From NCBI GenBank assembly GCA_964400625.1, contig CAYNUS010000001.1:1-64000 (forward strand): a stretch of 64,000 bases of DNA. The letters run 5' to 3'. Source of the stretch: DYFX01 sp964400625. GTDB lineage: Bacteria > Patescibacteriota > Patescibacteriia > SG8-24 > DYFX01. Shown here piece after piece: positions 16,178-25,102 of this stretch. The first letter of the stretch is position 1; every line of letters starts with the position of its first letter. The position numbers were made by a program, and so were the translations under genes. The notes under the pieces are model-generated. The model saw only the letters and a list, made by a program, of their open reading frames with translations. It searched no databases and had not been told where the DNA came from.

Positions 16178-18372
16178 CCGCCGTTCGCGACGATCTGGTC
16201 GCGCGTGCCGGCGATCTGCCGGACGAGTTCGGCGCGGTCGGGATAGAGCTCGAGCGCTTCCTGGATGAGCGCGTCGCTGCGCTCCTTGTCGCCGAGCCCC
16301 CAGGCGGCGATGGCGCCGGTGAGGTCCCATTGGATGTTGCGAACGCCGTGCTCCACCGAGGCCTTCTGGATGGCGTCGAGCGCGTCCCAGCGGCGCGCGT
16401 TCATGGCGTGGAGGGTGGCGTATTCGACCATGCTCCAGGCTTCGGGATTCGCGCGGACGGCCGGGCGTTCCGCCACGTGTTTCACGCCTTCGCGCGGGTC
16501 GCCGAACTCGATCTGCCAGCGCGCCCACCAGCCGTCGCCGTACGGGTTCTCCGGATCGAGCTCGATCATGCGGCGGATGTGCGCCTCGGCCGCCGCATGG
16601 TCGCCCTTCTCCCAGTCGACCTGCGCGAGCATGGCCTGCACCTCATGCCGGTTCGGGGAGCGCGCGGCCATGGCCTCGGCGGCGTCCTCGAGCGCGGCCT
16701 GCTGTTCGGGCGTGCGTGGCCAGAAGCTCAGGTATCCCGACGTCGTGACGAGCGCATGGACGTAGTCCGTGCGGTTGTCCTGCAGCCGGCGGTACTCGTC
16801 TTCCGTGAGATCGACGAGGATCTCCCGGAACGGCCCTTCGAGGTACTCGCCGCGCGAGCGGCTGAGATGCGAGGTGAGCGCGCGGATGTCGCGTTCGTAA
16901 TACGGCGTCTTGAGCGCGCGGAGTTCCGCGAGCTTGCCCTTCCAGGTCTCGGCGTCCACGTCCTGCGAAAGCCCGATGATCATCTCGGAGGTCAGCTTGG
17001 CCGCGCGGATGGTGCCGAAGATGGCGTAGCGCATGCACCAGACGGAGACGAACGCGGCTAGGAGGAACAGCGGGACGGCGGCGGCGGTCGTCTCGTCCGG
17101 CCCTTCGTCGTCCGCCTCTTCGCTGCCGCCGCGGTCGGCGGCGATGAGCGCCAGCATGAAGAAGAGCGCCAGGTACGACATCGGCGTCTCGAAGATGAAG
17201 AGGTTGGTGGCGACCTGCGAGAAGGCGGCGATGAGCAGGATCGCGCCGACGGCGGGATCCGGGCGGTTCTTCCTGAGCGCGAGCCGCACGGCGAAGAAGA
17301 AGAACGCCGCGTACGCGAGGAAGCCGACGACGCCGAAGTTATGCAGCATCTCCAGCACGAGGTTGTGCGGACGGTCCTGGCGCGTCTCGTAGTCCGCGTA
17401 GCGGAGCGTGCGCGGGTCGTAGTTGAAGTAGAACCCGTCCTCGAAGTTCTCGGGGCCCCAGCCGAGCAGCCAGCGCTGTTTCACGCCTTCCACCGCGTTC
17501 GCGAGCAGGAGCTTGCGCGAGCCGGTCGTCTCCTCGATGTACTGCAGCGAGAGGCGGTTGGCGTAGAGCCAGCGGTTCACGGTCGGGATCTTCTGCCCGA
17601 TGAAGTAGCCGGCGACCGCGAGCGCGAGGAGCGCGAGGCCGATGCGTCCCCACTTCCGCACGGCGCCCGTCCCGCGGAAGGCGGCGATGAGCGCGGCGAT
17701 GGAGCCGCCGACGAACACGCCGATGAGCGCGCCCTTCGACTTCGTCATGAAGATGCCGATCAGGATCAGCGCGGCGGACGAGAGCCACAGCCAGCGCAGT
17801 CCGGTCTTCCAATGACGGTACACGAGCCAGCCGCACAGGAAGAGATGCGGGACGAGATACTGTCCGAGGTAGCTCGGGTTGCCGAGCGTCGCGCTGCCGC
17901 GGCCTTCCGCGCCTTCCGCGGGATTCGCGACCTGCATGATGGCGTGCAGGGAAAGGACGGCCGCCGCGGCGATCGCGGCCACGATCGGCACCGTCATCGC
18001 GCGCCGCCAGACCGCGCCGGCCATGAGGAAGAAGGCCAGCAGGTGGTATTGGAAGAACATGCCGGTCAGGCGGTCGGGCTTGTCCCAGAAGCTGCGGTGC
18101 GGGTTCTCGCCGAGCAGCATCGAGAGCGTCGCCACCGCGAAGTACGCGAGGAGCGCGTAGAGGAACGGGTTCTTGGACGGGCGGAACTCGCGGCGGCGGA
18201 ACGCCAGGAGGACGTAGAGCGGGAAGAGGATCTCGATGATGAGCTGGAAGCCCCAGATCTTGCCGGAGACCCACGGGTAGAGGTGCTTCAGCACCACGAC
18301 GAACGGCAGCGCGAAGACCGCGATGAGGCCGTAGCGGACGGCGTTGAGCAGGAAGGAATCGAGCGGCTTCAT
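16174..18372 (-). CDS. O-antigen ligase / polymerase family membrane protein with TPR C-terminus
   Basis: The 732-residue protein has about eleven hydrophobic segments up to residue 450. Its large periplasmic region is typical of Wzy/WaaL/PglL proteins: GSATLGNPSYLGQYLVPH, FMTKSKGALIGVFVGG, and WLLGWGPENFEDGFYFNY with RPHNLVLEMLHNFGV. The C-terminal 280 residues are soluble and carry TPR-like helices (AMLAQVDWEKGDHAAAEAHI). It would polymerise the lipid-linked glycan or move it to an acceptor. ATG 18372 overlaps the murC stop (ATGA); an ATG at 18387 is possible. It ends with TAG. Confidence 0.85.
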   Translation of the reverse strand: MKPLDSFLLNAVRYGLIAVFALPFVVVLKHLYPWVSGKIWGFQLIIEILFPLYVLLAFRRREFRPSKNPFLYALLAYFAVATLSMLLGENPHRSFWDKPDRLTGMFFQYHLLAFFLMAGAVWRRAMTVPIVAAIAAAAVLSLHAIMQVANPAEGAEGRGSATLGNPSYLGQYLVPHLFLCGWLVYRHWKTGLRWLWLSSAALILIGIFMTKSKGALIGVFVGGSIAALIAAFRGTGAVRKWGRIGLALLALAVAGYFIGQKIPTVNRWLYANRLSLQYIEETTGSRKLLLANAVEGVKQRWLLGWGPENFEDGFYFNYDPRTLRYADYETRQDRPHNLVLEMLHNFGVVGFLAYAAFFFFAVRLALRKNRPDPAVGAILLIAAFSQVATNLFIFETPMSYLALFFMLALIAADRGGSEEADDEGPDETTAAAVPLFLLAAFVSVWCMRYAIFGTIRAAKLTSEMIIGLSQDVDAETWKGKLAELRALKTPYYERDIRALTSHLSRSRGEYLEGPFREILVDLTEDEYRRLQDNRTDYVHALVTTSGYLSFWPRTPEQQAALEDAAEAMAARSPNRHEVQAMLAQVDWEKGDHAAAEAHIRRMIELDPENPYGDGWWARWQIEFGDPREGVKHVAERPAVRANPEAWSMVEYATLHAMNARRWDALDAIQKASVEHGVRNIQWDLTGAIAAWGLGDKERSDALIQEALELYPDRAELVRQIAGTRDQIVANGG

Positions 18373-19763
18373 CGGTGCGTTCGGCATAGCGGATACGCGA
18401 TGGAATAAATGTCTCCGGCGCCCATGATGAGCATGATAGCACCTTCGGCGTCGGCGCCTTCGAGCATCGCGAGCGCGGCCTGCGGCCCCGCGGCGTAGCG
18501 GACGTCCTTCACGACGCCCCGCGCCTTCACGGCTTCGACGAGATCGCGCGAGGAGATCTCGCCTTCATGCTCGGTGCGCCCCGCCACGCCGTAGATCTCG
18601 GAGAGGATGAGCGCGTCGGCGCCGTCGAAGGACGGGATGAAGGCGTCGAAGAGCTTACGGGTGCGGTCGTGGTGATGCGGCTGGAAGGCGAGGATGACCT
18701 TGCGTCCGGGATAGAACTCCTTCGCGGCCCGGAGCGTCGCCTCGACGGCGTCGGGCGTGTGGCCGTAGTCGGAGATGACGATCGCGCCGTCGCGCTCCCC
18801 CACCTTCTCGAAGCGCCGCCAGATGCCGGCGAACTCCGCGAGCGCGGAACGGACGGCCTCCTCCTTCGCGCCGAGCGCGCGCGCCGCGGCGACGGCCGCC
18901 AGCGCGTTCGAGACGTTGAACGCCCCCGGCACGCGCAGCTCGAGGGAACGCCACGCGGTCCCGTCCTTGAAGACCGCATCGAACCGCTGGAGGCCTTCGG
19001 AAATCCCGTGGTTCTCGACATGCAGGTCGGCCTCCGCCGCGAACCCGAACGTCCCGTTCGGTCCGGCGTGCCCGGCGTACGCCGCGCGGCTGCCTTCGTC
19101 GTCCGCGTTCCAGATGAGCGGTCCGTCGGCCGGAAGCTTCGCGACGAACTCCCGGAACGTCTCCTGGATGTGCGCGAGGTCGCGGTAGTAATCGAGATGG
19201 TCCTCGACGATCTTGGTCGTGACGACGAGGGACGGCGCGAGATGCAGGAACTGCGCGCGGTATTCGCAGGCCTCGACGACGAAGACGCCGCCCGCGCCGG
19301 GACGGAAGTTGCCGTAGGCGAAGGACGGCACGCGGCTGCCGACGATGACGAGCGGATCGAGCCCCGCGCGCTCGAGGATGAGCGAGAGCATCGCGGTCGT
19401 GGTCGACTTGCCGTTGGTGCCGCAGACGGCGACCGTGCGATAGCCCTTCGAGACGAGTCCGAGGAACTCGAAGTAGCTCATCTGCGGGATGCCGAGCCGC
19501 GCCGCCTCGACGCGCTCGACCTGCGATTCGGGAGCGGCGGACGTATAGATGAGGAGGTCGAGGTCCGGATCGACGTTCGCGGATGCGGGCGCCAGCACGC
19601 GGATGCCGGCGCGTTCGGCGTCGGCCGTCACGACGCTGGCCGTCTCGTCGGAGCCGCTCACCTCCTTGCCCTGCAGACGCAAAAACTTGGCGGCCGCGGA
19701 GACGCCGATGCCGCCGATGCCCACGCAGTGGACGCGGTGGAGATGGTCGAGATCGAGGGACAT
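18369..19763 (-). CDS. murC: UDP-N-acetylmuramate--L-alanine ligase MurC
   Basis: The 464-residue enzyme adds L-alanine to UDP-MurNAc with ATP. The N-terminal Rossmann domain has VGIGGIGVSAAAKFL. The ATP site is CGTNGKSTTTAMLSL, close to but not identical with the common GTHGKT form. VEACEYRAQFLHL with KIVEDHLDYY forms the metal and nucleotide region, and DYGHTPDAVEATLRAA and AFQPHHHDRT the C-terminal domain. The glycan ligase is coupled downstream, so peptidoglycan and surface-glycan genes share one transcript. A palindromic repeat lies upstream. Confidence 0.92.
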   Translation of the reverse strand: MSLDLDHLHRVHCVGIGGIGVSAAAKFLRLQGKEVSGSDETASVVTADAERAGIRVLAPASANVDPDLDLLIYTSAAPESQVERVEAARLGIPQMSYFEFLGLVSKGYRTVAVCGTNGKSTTTAMLSLILERAGLDPLVIVGSRVPSFAYGNFRPGAGGVFVVEACEYRAQFLHLAPSLVVTTKIVEDHLDYYRDLAHIQETFREFVAKLPADGPLIWNADDEGSRAAYAGHAGPNGTFGFAAEADLHVENHGISEGLQRFDAVFKDGTAWRSLELRVPGAFNVSNALAAVAAARALGAKEEAVRSALAEFAGIWRRFEKVGERDGAIVISDYGHTPDAVEATLRAAKEFYPGRKVILAFQPHHHDRTRKLFDAFIPSFDGADALILSEIYGVAGRTEHEGEISSRDLVEAVKARGVVKDVRYAAGPQAALAMLEGADAEGAIMLIMGAGDIYSIAYPLCRTHR

Positions 19764-19810
19764 TTCCTGCCTATCCTATCCGTTCAGCGGCCGATTTTCA
19801 ACCCCTCCTT

Positions 19811-19910
19811 CGTCATTCCGAGCGAGCGCAGCGAGTCGAGGAACCCCTTGAGGCGCTCGTGAGGCGAGCGGTTCCTCCGCTCGTCGCTTCGCTCCTCGGT
19901 CGGAATGACG
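19811..19910. repeat. Palindromic interspersed element (CGTCATTCCGA ... CGGAATGACG)
   Basis: The terminal CGTCATTCCGA (from 19811) pairs with TCGGAATGACG (to 19910). The arms continue imperfectly (GAGGAACC/GGTTCCTC and GCGCAGCGAG/CTCGTCGCTTCGC). A related element lies at 42961-43050. It sits between murC and a small gene; such elements often form mRNA hairpins. Confidence 0.6.
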
Positions 19911-19948
19911 GGGCCGGACGAAAAAAGACCCTCGATGAGGGTCGTGGG

Positions 19949-20431
19949 TCAGGCCGCGAGCGCGCGGCTCTGGTCTTCGGTGCGGCCGTCCCAGGCCGAG
20001 AGCTTGTCGCGGCGGACGACGCAGACCACGCCTTGGTCGGCGCGTCCGATCGGCACGGCGTCGCCGGCGAGCAGGACGACGCACTGGCGCGTGCGGATCT
20101 CGCCGTCGCGCTCGGAGAGCGTCCACCCGGCGTGGAAGATCGCTCCCTCGCCGGAGTAGATGCCGTGCGGGATCATGATCGTCACCAGGCGCTTCTCGCG
20201 GCGGACGCGCTCGATCCAGGCGAAGACGTAGTCCTCGCGCTCCTCGCGGGAACGGTAGGCGTCGGCGGAACGGAACGTCACGGGCTTGCGCTCCTCGCGG
20301 TAGAACGCGGGGAACTGCAGGCGATCGCTCCCTTCGATCAGCGGGCGCCCGCGGATGATCGGGGCGTCCTCGTCGATCGGCTTGGGATTCCTCTTGAAAT
20401 CGAAAGGTCGCTTCTTTCTCGTGCTTGGCAT
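19949..20431 (-). CDS. Conserved-looking hypothetical protein, 160 aa
   Basis: I do not recognise this protein. It starts at ATG 20431 (MPSTRKKRPFDFKRNPKPID) behind AAAGGAGGGG. The N-terminus is basic and disordered. The middle, GRPLIEGSDRLQFPAFYR through REEREDYVFAWIERVRREKR, and the C-terminal half (HGIYSGEGAIFHAGWTLSE) look like a small alpha/beta domain. There is no signal peptide or membrane segment. It has its own promoter and is divergent to the next gene. Confidence 0.7.
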   Translation of the reverse strand: MPSTRKKRPFDFKRNPKPIDEDAPIIRGRPLIEGSDRLQFPAFYREERKPVTFRSADAYRSREEREDYVFAWIERVRREKRLVTIMIPHGIYSGEGAIFHAGWTLSERDGEIRTRQCVVLLAGDAVPIGRADQGVVCVVRRDKLSAWDGRTEDQSRALAA

Positions 20432-20447
20432 GGTCCCTCCCCTCCTT

Positions 20448-20475
20448 TCTTTACACGCTTTTCGCGGAATGTCAA
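20448..20475 (-). promoter_or_regulatory. Promoter of the 160-aa gene
   Basis: Minus strand TTGACA (20475-20470), 16-base spacer, TAAAGA (20453-20448), then AAAGGAGGGG (20448-20439) and ATG 20431. Confidence 0.6.
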
Positions 20476-20510
20476 GATGCCGGCAGGTCATTTTCCAGGG
20501 AGGAGCCGTC

Positions 20511-20924
20511 ATGTCCGATGACAAGAAAGCGGGAGGCGACAAGGCGGCCGAGCAGGCCAACGCCCCCATCAAGCCCGACGACGTGAAGATCTCGGTCAAG
20601 CCGCGGCAGGAGAACCTGCCGTCCAAGCGCGATCCGGGTCGCGCGCCCATCGAGCGGCAGAACGAGGCCAACAAGGATCTCGCCGACAAGGCCGCCGACC
20701 AGGCGACCAAGGAGGTCCGCGACGCGGTGAAGGTCGCCGCGCCCAAGGGACGCGACGCCCAGAAGGACGCCGCCCGGAAGGCCGCGGAAGACGCCGGCAG
20801 CAAGCTGCCCCAGCGCAGCATCAAGGAGATCGAGGTCAAGATCCCTGGCGAGAAGGCGCCCATCGTCGTGCCCGCGACCGAGGGCCCGCCGCCCGACCCG
20901 CCGCCCGCCAAGAAGGGCATCTGA
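20511..20924 (+). CDS. Hypothetical hydrophilic, probably disordered protein, 137 aa
   Basis: The start is ATG 20511 behind GGGAGGAGCC. The sequence is rich in Lys, Ala, Asp and Pro (MSDDKKAGGDKAAEQANAP; C-terminal PPPDPPPAKKGI) with a likely helical repeat of ADKAADQATKEVRDAVK type, and no hydrophobic core. Such proteins are often intrinsically disordered stress or DNA-associated proteins, but nothing here shows a function. A strong terminator follows. Confidence 0.7.
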   Translation: MSDDKKAGGDKAAEQANAPIKPDDVKISVKPRQENLPSKRDPGRAPIERQNEANKDLADKAADQATKEVRDAVKVAAPKGRDAQKDAARKAAEDAGSKLPQRSIKEIEVKIPGEKAPIVVPATEGPPPDPPPAKKGI

Positions 20925-20927
20925 AAA

Positions 20928-20953
20928 ACCGACGCGACGCGTCGGTCTTTTTT
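20928..20953. terminator. Bidirectional terminator
   Basis: ACCGACGC (20928-20935) pairs with GCGTCGGT (20939-20946) across a 3-base loop and is followed by CTTTTTTT. The A-run before it serves the methyltransferase gene on the minus strand. Confidence 0.85.
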
Positions 20954-20958
20954 TGCGC

Positions 20959-21678
20959 TCAGCGCTTGCGCGCGATCGTCACGAGGTTCTCGCCGTCGAG
21001 CCAGCCGACGAGCTCGCCCTTGCGGACGTATTGCTGTTCGACGATGTCGAGCCCGGCGTCCTCGCAGAGCTTGCGGAGCTCCTTCATCCGGAAGGCGTGG
21101 TAGTAGCGCGGGAAGCGCGGCTTCTTCCAGGTGACCTTCACGTCGCCGAAGTCCCAGCCGTTCCTGCGTCCGAAGGCCTGGTGGATGAGGGCGCCCCAAT
21201 GCCGCAGCTGCCAGAAGTTCCAGACGGCGATGAGCACGTAACCGCCCGGCCGCACGCAGCGGGCGAGTTCGGCCATCGCGCGGCGGCGGTACGCGGACGA
21301 CGGCACGTGATGCAGGACGCCCGCGGCCACGGCCACGTCGAAGCGCCCGTCCTCGACCGGGAGGTCGAGCAGGTCGCCCGTCTCGAAGGCCGCGCGGCCC
21401 TCGGCGATCTCCTTGGCCCAGCGCGACTTCGCCTTCGCGATCGCTTCCTCCGACAGGTCGACGCCGGCGTACGAGACGTTCTTGCGGCCGAACGTCTCGA
21501 AGACGCGGCCGTCGCCGCAGCCGACGTCCAGCACCGACTCGCGCTCGCGCACGTAGTCGACGAAGCGCTCGAGCTCGTCGCGATAGAGGCGCTCGTGCGA
21601 CGGGGCGGCCTCGAGCGCCGCCTTCCGGTAGCCGGCGCGCATCTCGGCCAGGATCTTGTCCGCAGTCTCCTTCCGCAT
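20959..21678 (-). CDS. SAM-dependent methyltransferase, Trm9/ALKBH8-like
   Basis: The 239-residue protein has SVLDVGCGDGRVFETFG (motif I), YAGVDLSEEAI, FDVAVAAGVLHHVPSSAYR and CVRPGGYVLIAVWNFWQLRHW. The C-terminal PRYYHAFRMKELRKLCEDAGL is the block shared with eukaryotic Trm9/ALKBH8, which methylate wobble-uridine modifications in tRNA. A tRNA or small-molecule substrate is therefore possible. The start ATG 21678 is 8 bases after a TACAAT box, so leaderless. It is divergent to the epimerase gene. Confidence 0.82.
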   Translation of the reverse strand: MRKETADKILAEMRAGYRKAALEAAPSHERLYRDELERFVDYVRERESVLDVGCGDGRVFETFGRKNVSYAGVDLSEEAIAKAKSRWAKEIAEGRAAFETGDLLDLPVEDGRFDVAVAAGVLHHVPSSAYRRRAMAELARCVRPGGYVLIAVWNFWQLRHWGALIHQAFGRRNGWDFGDVKVTWKKPRFPRYYHAFRMKELRKLCEDAGLDIVEQQYVRKGELVGWLDGENLVTIARKR

Positions 21679-21686
21679 ACCGCGCC

Positions 21687-21737
21687 ATTGTACCTCGCCG
21701 GACGGCTCTGGCAAAAACGCCCCGCCTTGGCTAGACT
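21687..21737. promoter_or_regulatory. Divergent promoter pair with overlapping -35 boxes, both leaderless
   Basis: Minus: TTGCCA (21714-21709), 16-base spacer, TACAAT (21692-21687), ATG 21678. Plus: CTGGCA (21708-21713), 18-base spacer, TAGACT (21732-21737), ATG 21746. The -35 boxes share CTGGCAA. Confidence 0.7.
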
Positions 21738-21745
21738 GGCCGCAT

Positions 21746-22719
<974 letters not shown>

Positions 22720-22723
<4 letters not shown>

Positions 22724-23826
22724 AGATCCTGATCTTCTCCGCCTTCTACGAGCCGTTCGTCTCCGGCGCCGAGCGGATGGTCGTCGAAACCGTCCGCCGC
22801 CTGGCCGGGCGGTTTTCGATTCGCGTCGTGACGGCGCGCCTGGACGCCAAGCTCCCCCGCCGCGAGACGCGCCTCATCGAAGGCACGACGCTCGCCTACG
22901 AGATCGTCCGTCTCGGCGCCGGCGCCAAGTGGGACAAGTTCCTCTTCCCGATCCTCGCGCCGCTCTGGGCGCTCCGCCAGCCGCACGACCTCGTCCACGC
23001 CGTGATGGAGTCGTACGCCGGCATCGCGCTCTGGTGGTACCGCGCCTTCGGCGGGAAGAAGCCGACGATCCTCACGCTCCAGAGCGGCGACCTCGACATG
23101 CCCGAGAAGAACCGGAAGATCCCGCGCTTCGTCTGGCGGCGCATCCACGCGTCGCCGACCGTCGCCGTCGGCATCTCGACCGCGCTCACGAAGCGCGCGG
23201 AAAAGCTCGGCGCGCGCCGGACGATGACGATCCCGAACGGCGTCGACTTCGGCCATCTCGCGAAGGTCGCGCGCGGCGAGAAGCTCGCGCACCGCGTCGT
23301 GACCGTCGCGCGCCTCTCGCCGGAGAAAGGCCTCCCCTTCCTCATCGAAGCCATCAAGATCGCGCGGCATTCCGTCGAGGACGCCGAGCTCGCCATCGTC
23401 GGCGGCGGGGCGCTCGAAGCCGAGCTGAAAGCGTATGTCGAGAAGCTCTCGCTGCAAGACGTCGTCCGGTTCCAAGGCGCCATGCCGAATGCGCAAGCGA
23501 TGGCGGAAGTGGCGAAAAGCGCCGTCTTCGTCCTGCCGTCCTTGGGCGAAGGCCTCGGCATCGTGCTGCTCGAAGCGCAGGCGCTCGGCGTGCCGGTCAT
23601 CGGCACCGACGTCGGCGGCATCCCGGACGTCATCGAACACGGAAAGACGGGCCTGCTCGTCCCCGCATCCGACGCGAAGGCGCTTTCCGAAGCGATCGTC
23701 CGCATCCTGACCGAGCCCGGTCTCGGCGATCGGCTCGCGGCCGGCGCGCAGGAGCGCCTGGCGAAATTCGACTGGGACAAGATCGCGGAGCGGTACGCGG
23801 AGCTGTACGAGGAACTCGCGAAATGA
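22720..23826 (+). CDS. GT4-family glycosyltransferase
   Basis: The 368-residue protein begins MKILIFSAFYEPFVSGAERM, the usual GT4 N-terminal loop with an SGAE acceptor contact. It continues with TIPNGVDFGHLAKVARG, VVTVARLSPEKGLPFLIEAI, LAIVGGGALEAEL and LPSLGEGLGIVLLEAQALGVPVIGT, the complete donor motif. It is coupled to the epimerase by ATGA, so the two probably handle the same sugar. A terminator closes this two-gene operon. Confidence 0.9.
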
Positions 23827-23831
23827 AAAAG

Positions 23832-23853
23832 CCGGCCCCCGAGGGCCGGTTTT
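23832..23853 (+). terminator. Terminator of the epimerase-GT4 operon
   Basis: CCGGCCC (23832-23838) pairs with GGGCCGG (23843-23849), then TTTT. Confidence 0.75.
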
Positions 23854-23876
23854 CGATATCGCCGATGGACGGCTTC

Positions 23877-23885
23877 TGCTACAGT
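23877..23885 (+). promoter_or_regulatory. Extended -10 promoter of the protease-like lipoprotein
   Basis: TG-C-TACAGT (23877-23885), then AGGAGG and ATG 23915. No good -35 is seen. Confidence 0.5.
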
Positions 23886-23914
23886 GGAAACAGCACTTTC
23901 CACAGGAGGCTCCG

Positions 23915-24628
23915 ATGCGTACGTTCATCCTCGCCTGCGTCCTGGCGGCCTGCGCGTCGCCGAACCGCCCGCTCGATCCGACCGTCACCCTGCGTCCCGC
24001 CGACGCCGCGCCCGAGGCCGTCCTGGCCGCGCGTGCGCATGTCGTCGCCGTGTACGTGAACGCGACGTGCGACACGCTCGCGGACGCGGAAGAGCGCGGC
24101 ACCGGCTTCTGGGTGAACTCCACCACGATCGCCACCGCCGGACACGCCATGGACGTCCGCGACCAGATGTTCCCGGACTTCGCCGTGGTGGGCCCGGACG
24201 GCTGCCAGAACGGCCGCTACGCCGACTGGTTCGAGCACGTCGACCTCCTGTTCATCATGGTCGGCGGCGGCCACGAAGGCGCCGTGACGTTCGAGACGCG
24301 ACGCCCCGCCCAGGACGAACCGCTCTGGCAGTACGTCTTCCAGGGCCGGAACGACCGGAACCGTTCGGCCATCCTGACGCCGATCCGCGTCAAGGCCGAC
24401 GAGATCGACTCGAGCCACGTCCACTTCGAGACGCGCCCTGCGCCCGCGCGCGGCGATTCCGGCGCGCCGGTCTTCGACGCCCAGGGACGTCTCGTCGGCA
24501 TGACCCAGGCCATCGGCAGCTACGAGAAGAAGCCCGAGCTCGGGACCTTCGGCGTCCATCTTTCCGCGCTGATCGTCCAGCACTATCTCGCGCAATGCGC
24601 GGGCGGCGGGCCGTGCGGCGACGAATGA
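23915..24628 (+). CDS. Trypsin-like serine protease lipoprotein
   Basis: The 237-residue precursor has a short signal and lipobox (MRTFILACVLAAC, Cys13), so it is probably anchored outside the membrane. The chymotrypsin-fold triad is visible: GTGFWVNSTTIATAGHA (His77), EHVDLLFI (Asp110) and PARGDSGAPVFDAQGRLVGM (Ser182). Two extra cysteines (52, 97) could form a disulfide. The substrate is unknown. A strong AGGAGGCTCCG site precedes the start; the next gene carries the same 14-base AGGAGGCTCCGATG leader. Confidence 0.83.
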   Translation: MRTFILACVLAACASPNRPLDPTVTLRPADAAPEAVLAARAHVVAVYVNATCDTLADAEERGTGFWVNSTTIATAGHAMDVRDQMFPDFAVVGPDGCQNGRYADWFEHVDLLFIMVGGGHEGAVTFETRRPAQDEPLWQYVFQGRNDRNRSAILTPIRVKADEIDSSHVHFETRPAPARGDSGAPVFDAQGRLVGMTQAIGSYEKKPELGTFGVHLSALIVQHYLAQCAGGGPCGDE

Positions 24629-24654
24629 CCCCTCGCGGATGAGGGGTCTTTTTT
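24627..24654 (+). terminator. Terminator
   Basis: GACCCCTC (24627-24634) pairs with GAGGGGTC (24641-24648), then TTTTTT. The stem contains the protease stop codon. Confidence 0.85.
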
Positions 24655-24678
24655 CTTCTTTCCAAACGCGCGGAGGGC

Positions 24679-24687
24679 TGGTACGCT
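24679..24687 (+). promoter_or_regulatory. Extended -10 promoter of the 105-aa gene
   Basis: TG-G-TACGCT (24679-24687), followed by AAGGAGG and ATG 24722. Confidence 0.45.
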
Positions 24688-24721
24688 TCGTGCAGGACCT
24701 TTTCCGGAAAAGGAGGCTCCG

Positions 24722-25039
24722 ATGATGATCGCGATCCGCAACGCGACCGGCATCGACCTCTACCTGGCGGTCTGCGTCAGGAAGGAAGCGATGCGCATCC
24801 GCGTGACCTCGATCCCGCCCGTCCTCGACGAGGACGAGAAGGACGAACGCCTGCGCGCCGGAACGGGCCAAGGCATCGCCGGATGCCCCGAGGGCCTCGG
24901 CGTGAAGGTGGACGTCCGCGGCGCCGGGCTCGCGATCCGCGTCGCGAAACGCCGGCTGCTCGTGGACCGCCTCGACGACGACGGCGAACTCGACGGCGAA
25001 GAGACCTATCTGGAGTTCACGCTCCTGCTCCTCAACTGA
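24722..25039 (+). CDS. Hypothetical protein, 105 aa
   Basis: I do not recognise it. It starts MMIAIRNATGIDLYLAVCVR behind AAGGAGG (second ATG at 24725). The predicted content is beta-rich with an acidic stretch (LDEDEKDE) and a C-terminal EETYLEFTLLLLN. There is no signal peptide. Its own promoter and a large hairpin-T terminator frame it as a single gene, although the terminator ends directly before glyA. Confidence 0.65.
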   Translation: MMIAIRNATGIDLYLAVCVRKEAMRIRVTSIPPVLDEDEKDERLRAGTGQGIAGCPEGLGVKVDVRGAGLAIRVAKRRLLVDRLDDDGELDGEETYLEFTLLLLN

Positions 25040-25044
25040 ACCCT

Positions 25045-25095
25045 CCCGCGCCCCGCCACGTCGCTCGCGAGCGACGCGGCACGCGGGAATTTTTT
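25045..25095 (+). terminator. Large hairpin with T-run directly before glyA
   Basis: CCCGCG (25045-25050) pairs with CGCGGG (25082-25087) around the perfect 18-base palindrome at 25059-25076; TTTTTT covers 25090-25095. glyA ATG is at 25103, so there is no room for a promoter in between. Confidence 0.75.
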
Positions 25096-25102
25096 CTCCC
25101 AC

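Noticed and set aside
19811..19910. Possible CRISPR or attachment site
   Set aside because: It is a single palindrome with no regular spacers, no cas genes and no integrase or tRNA nearby.
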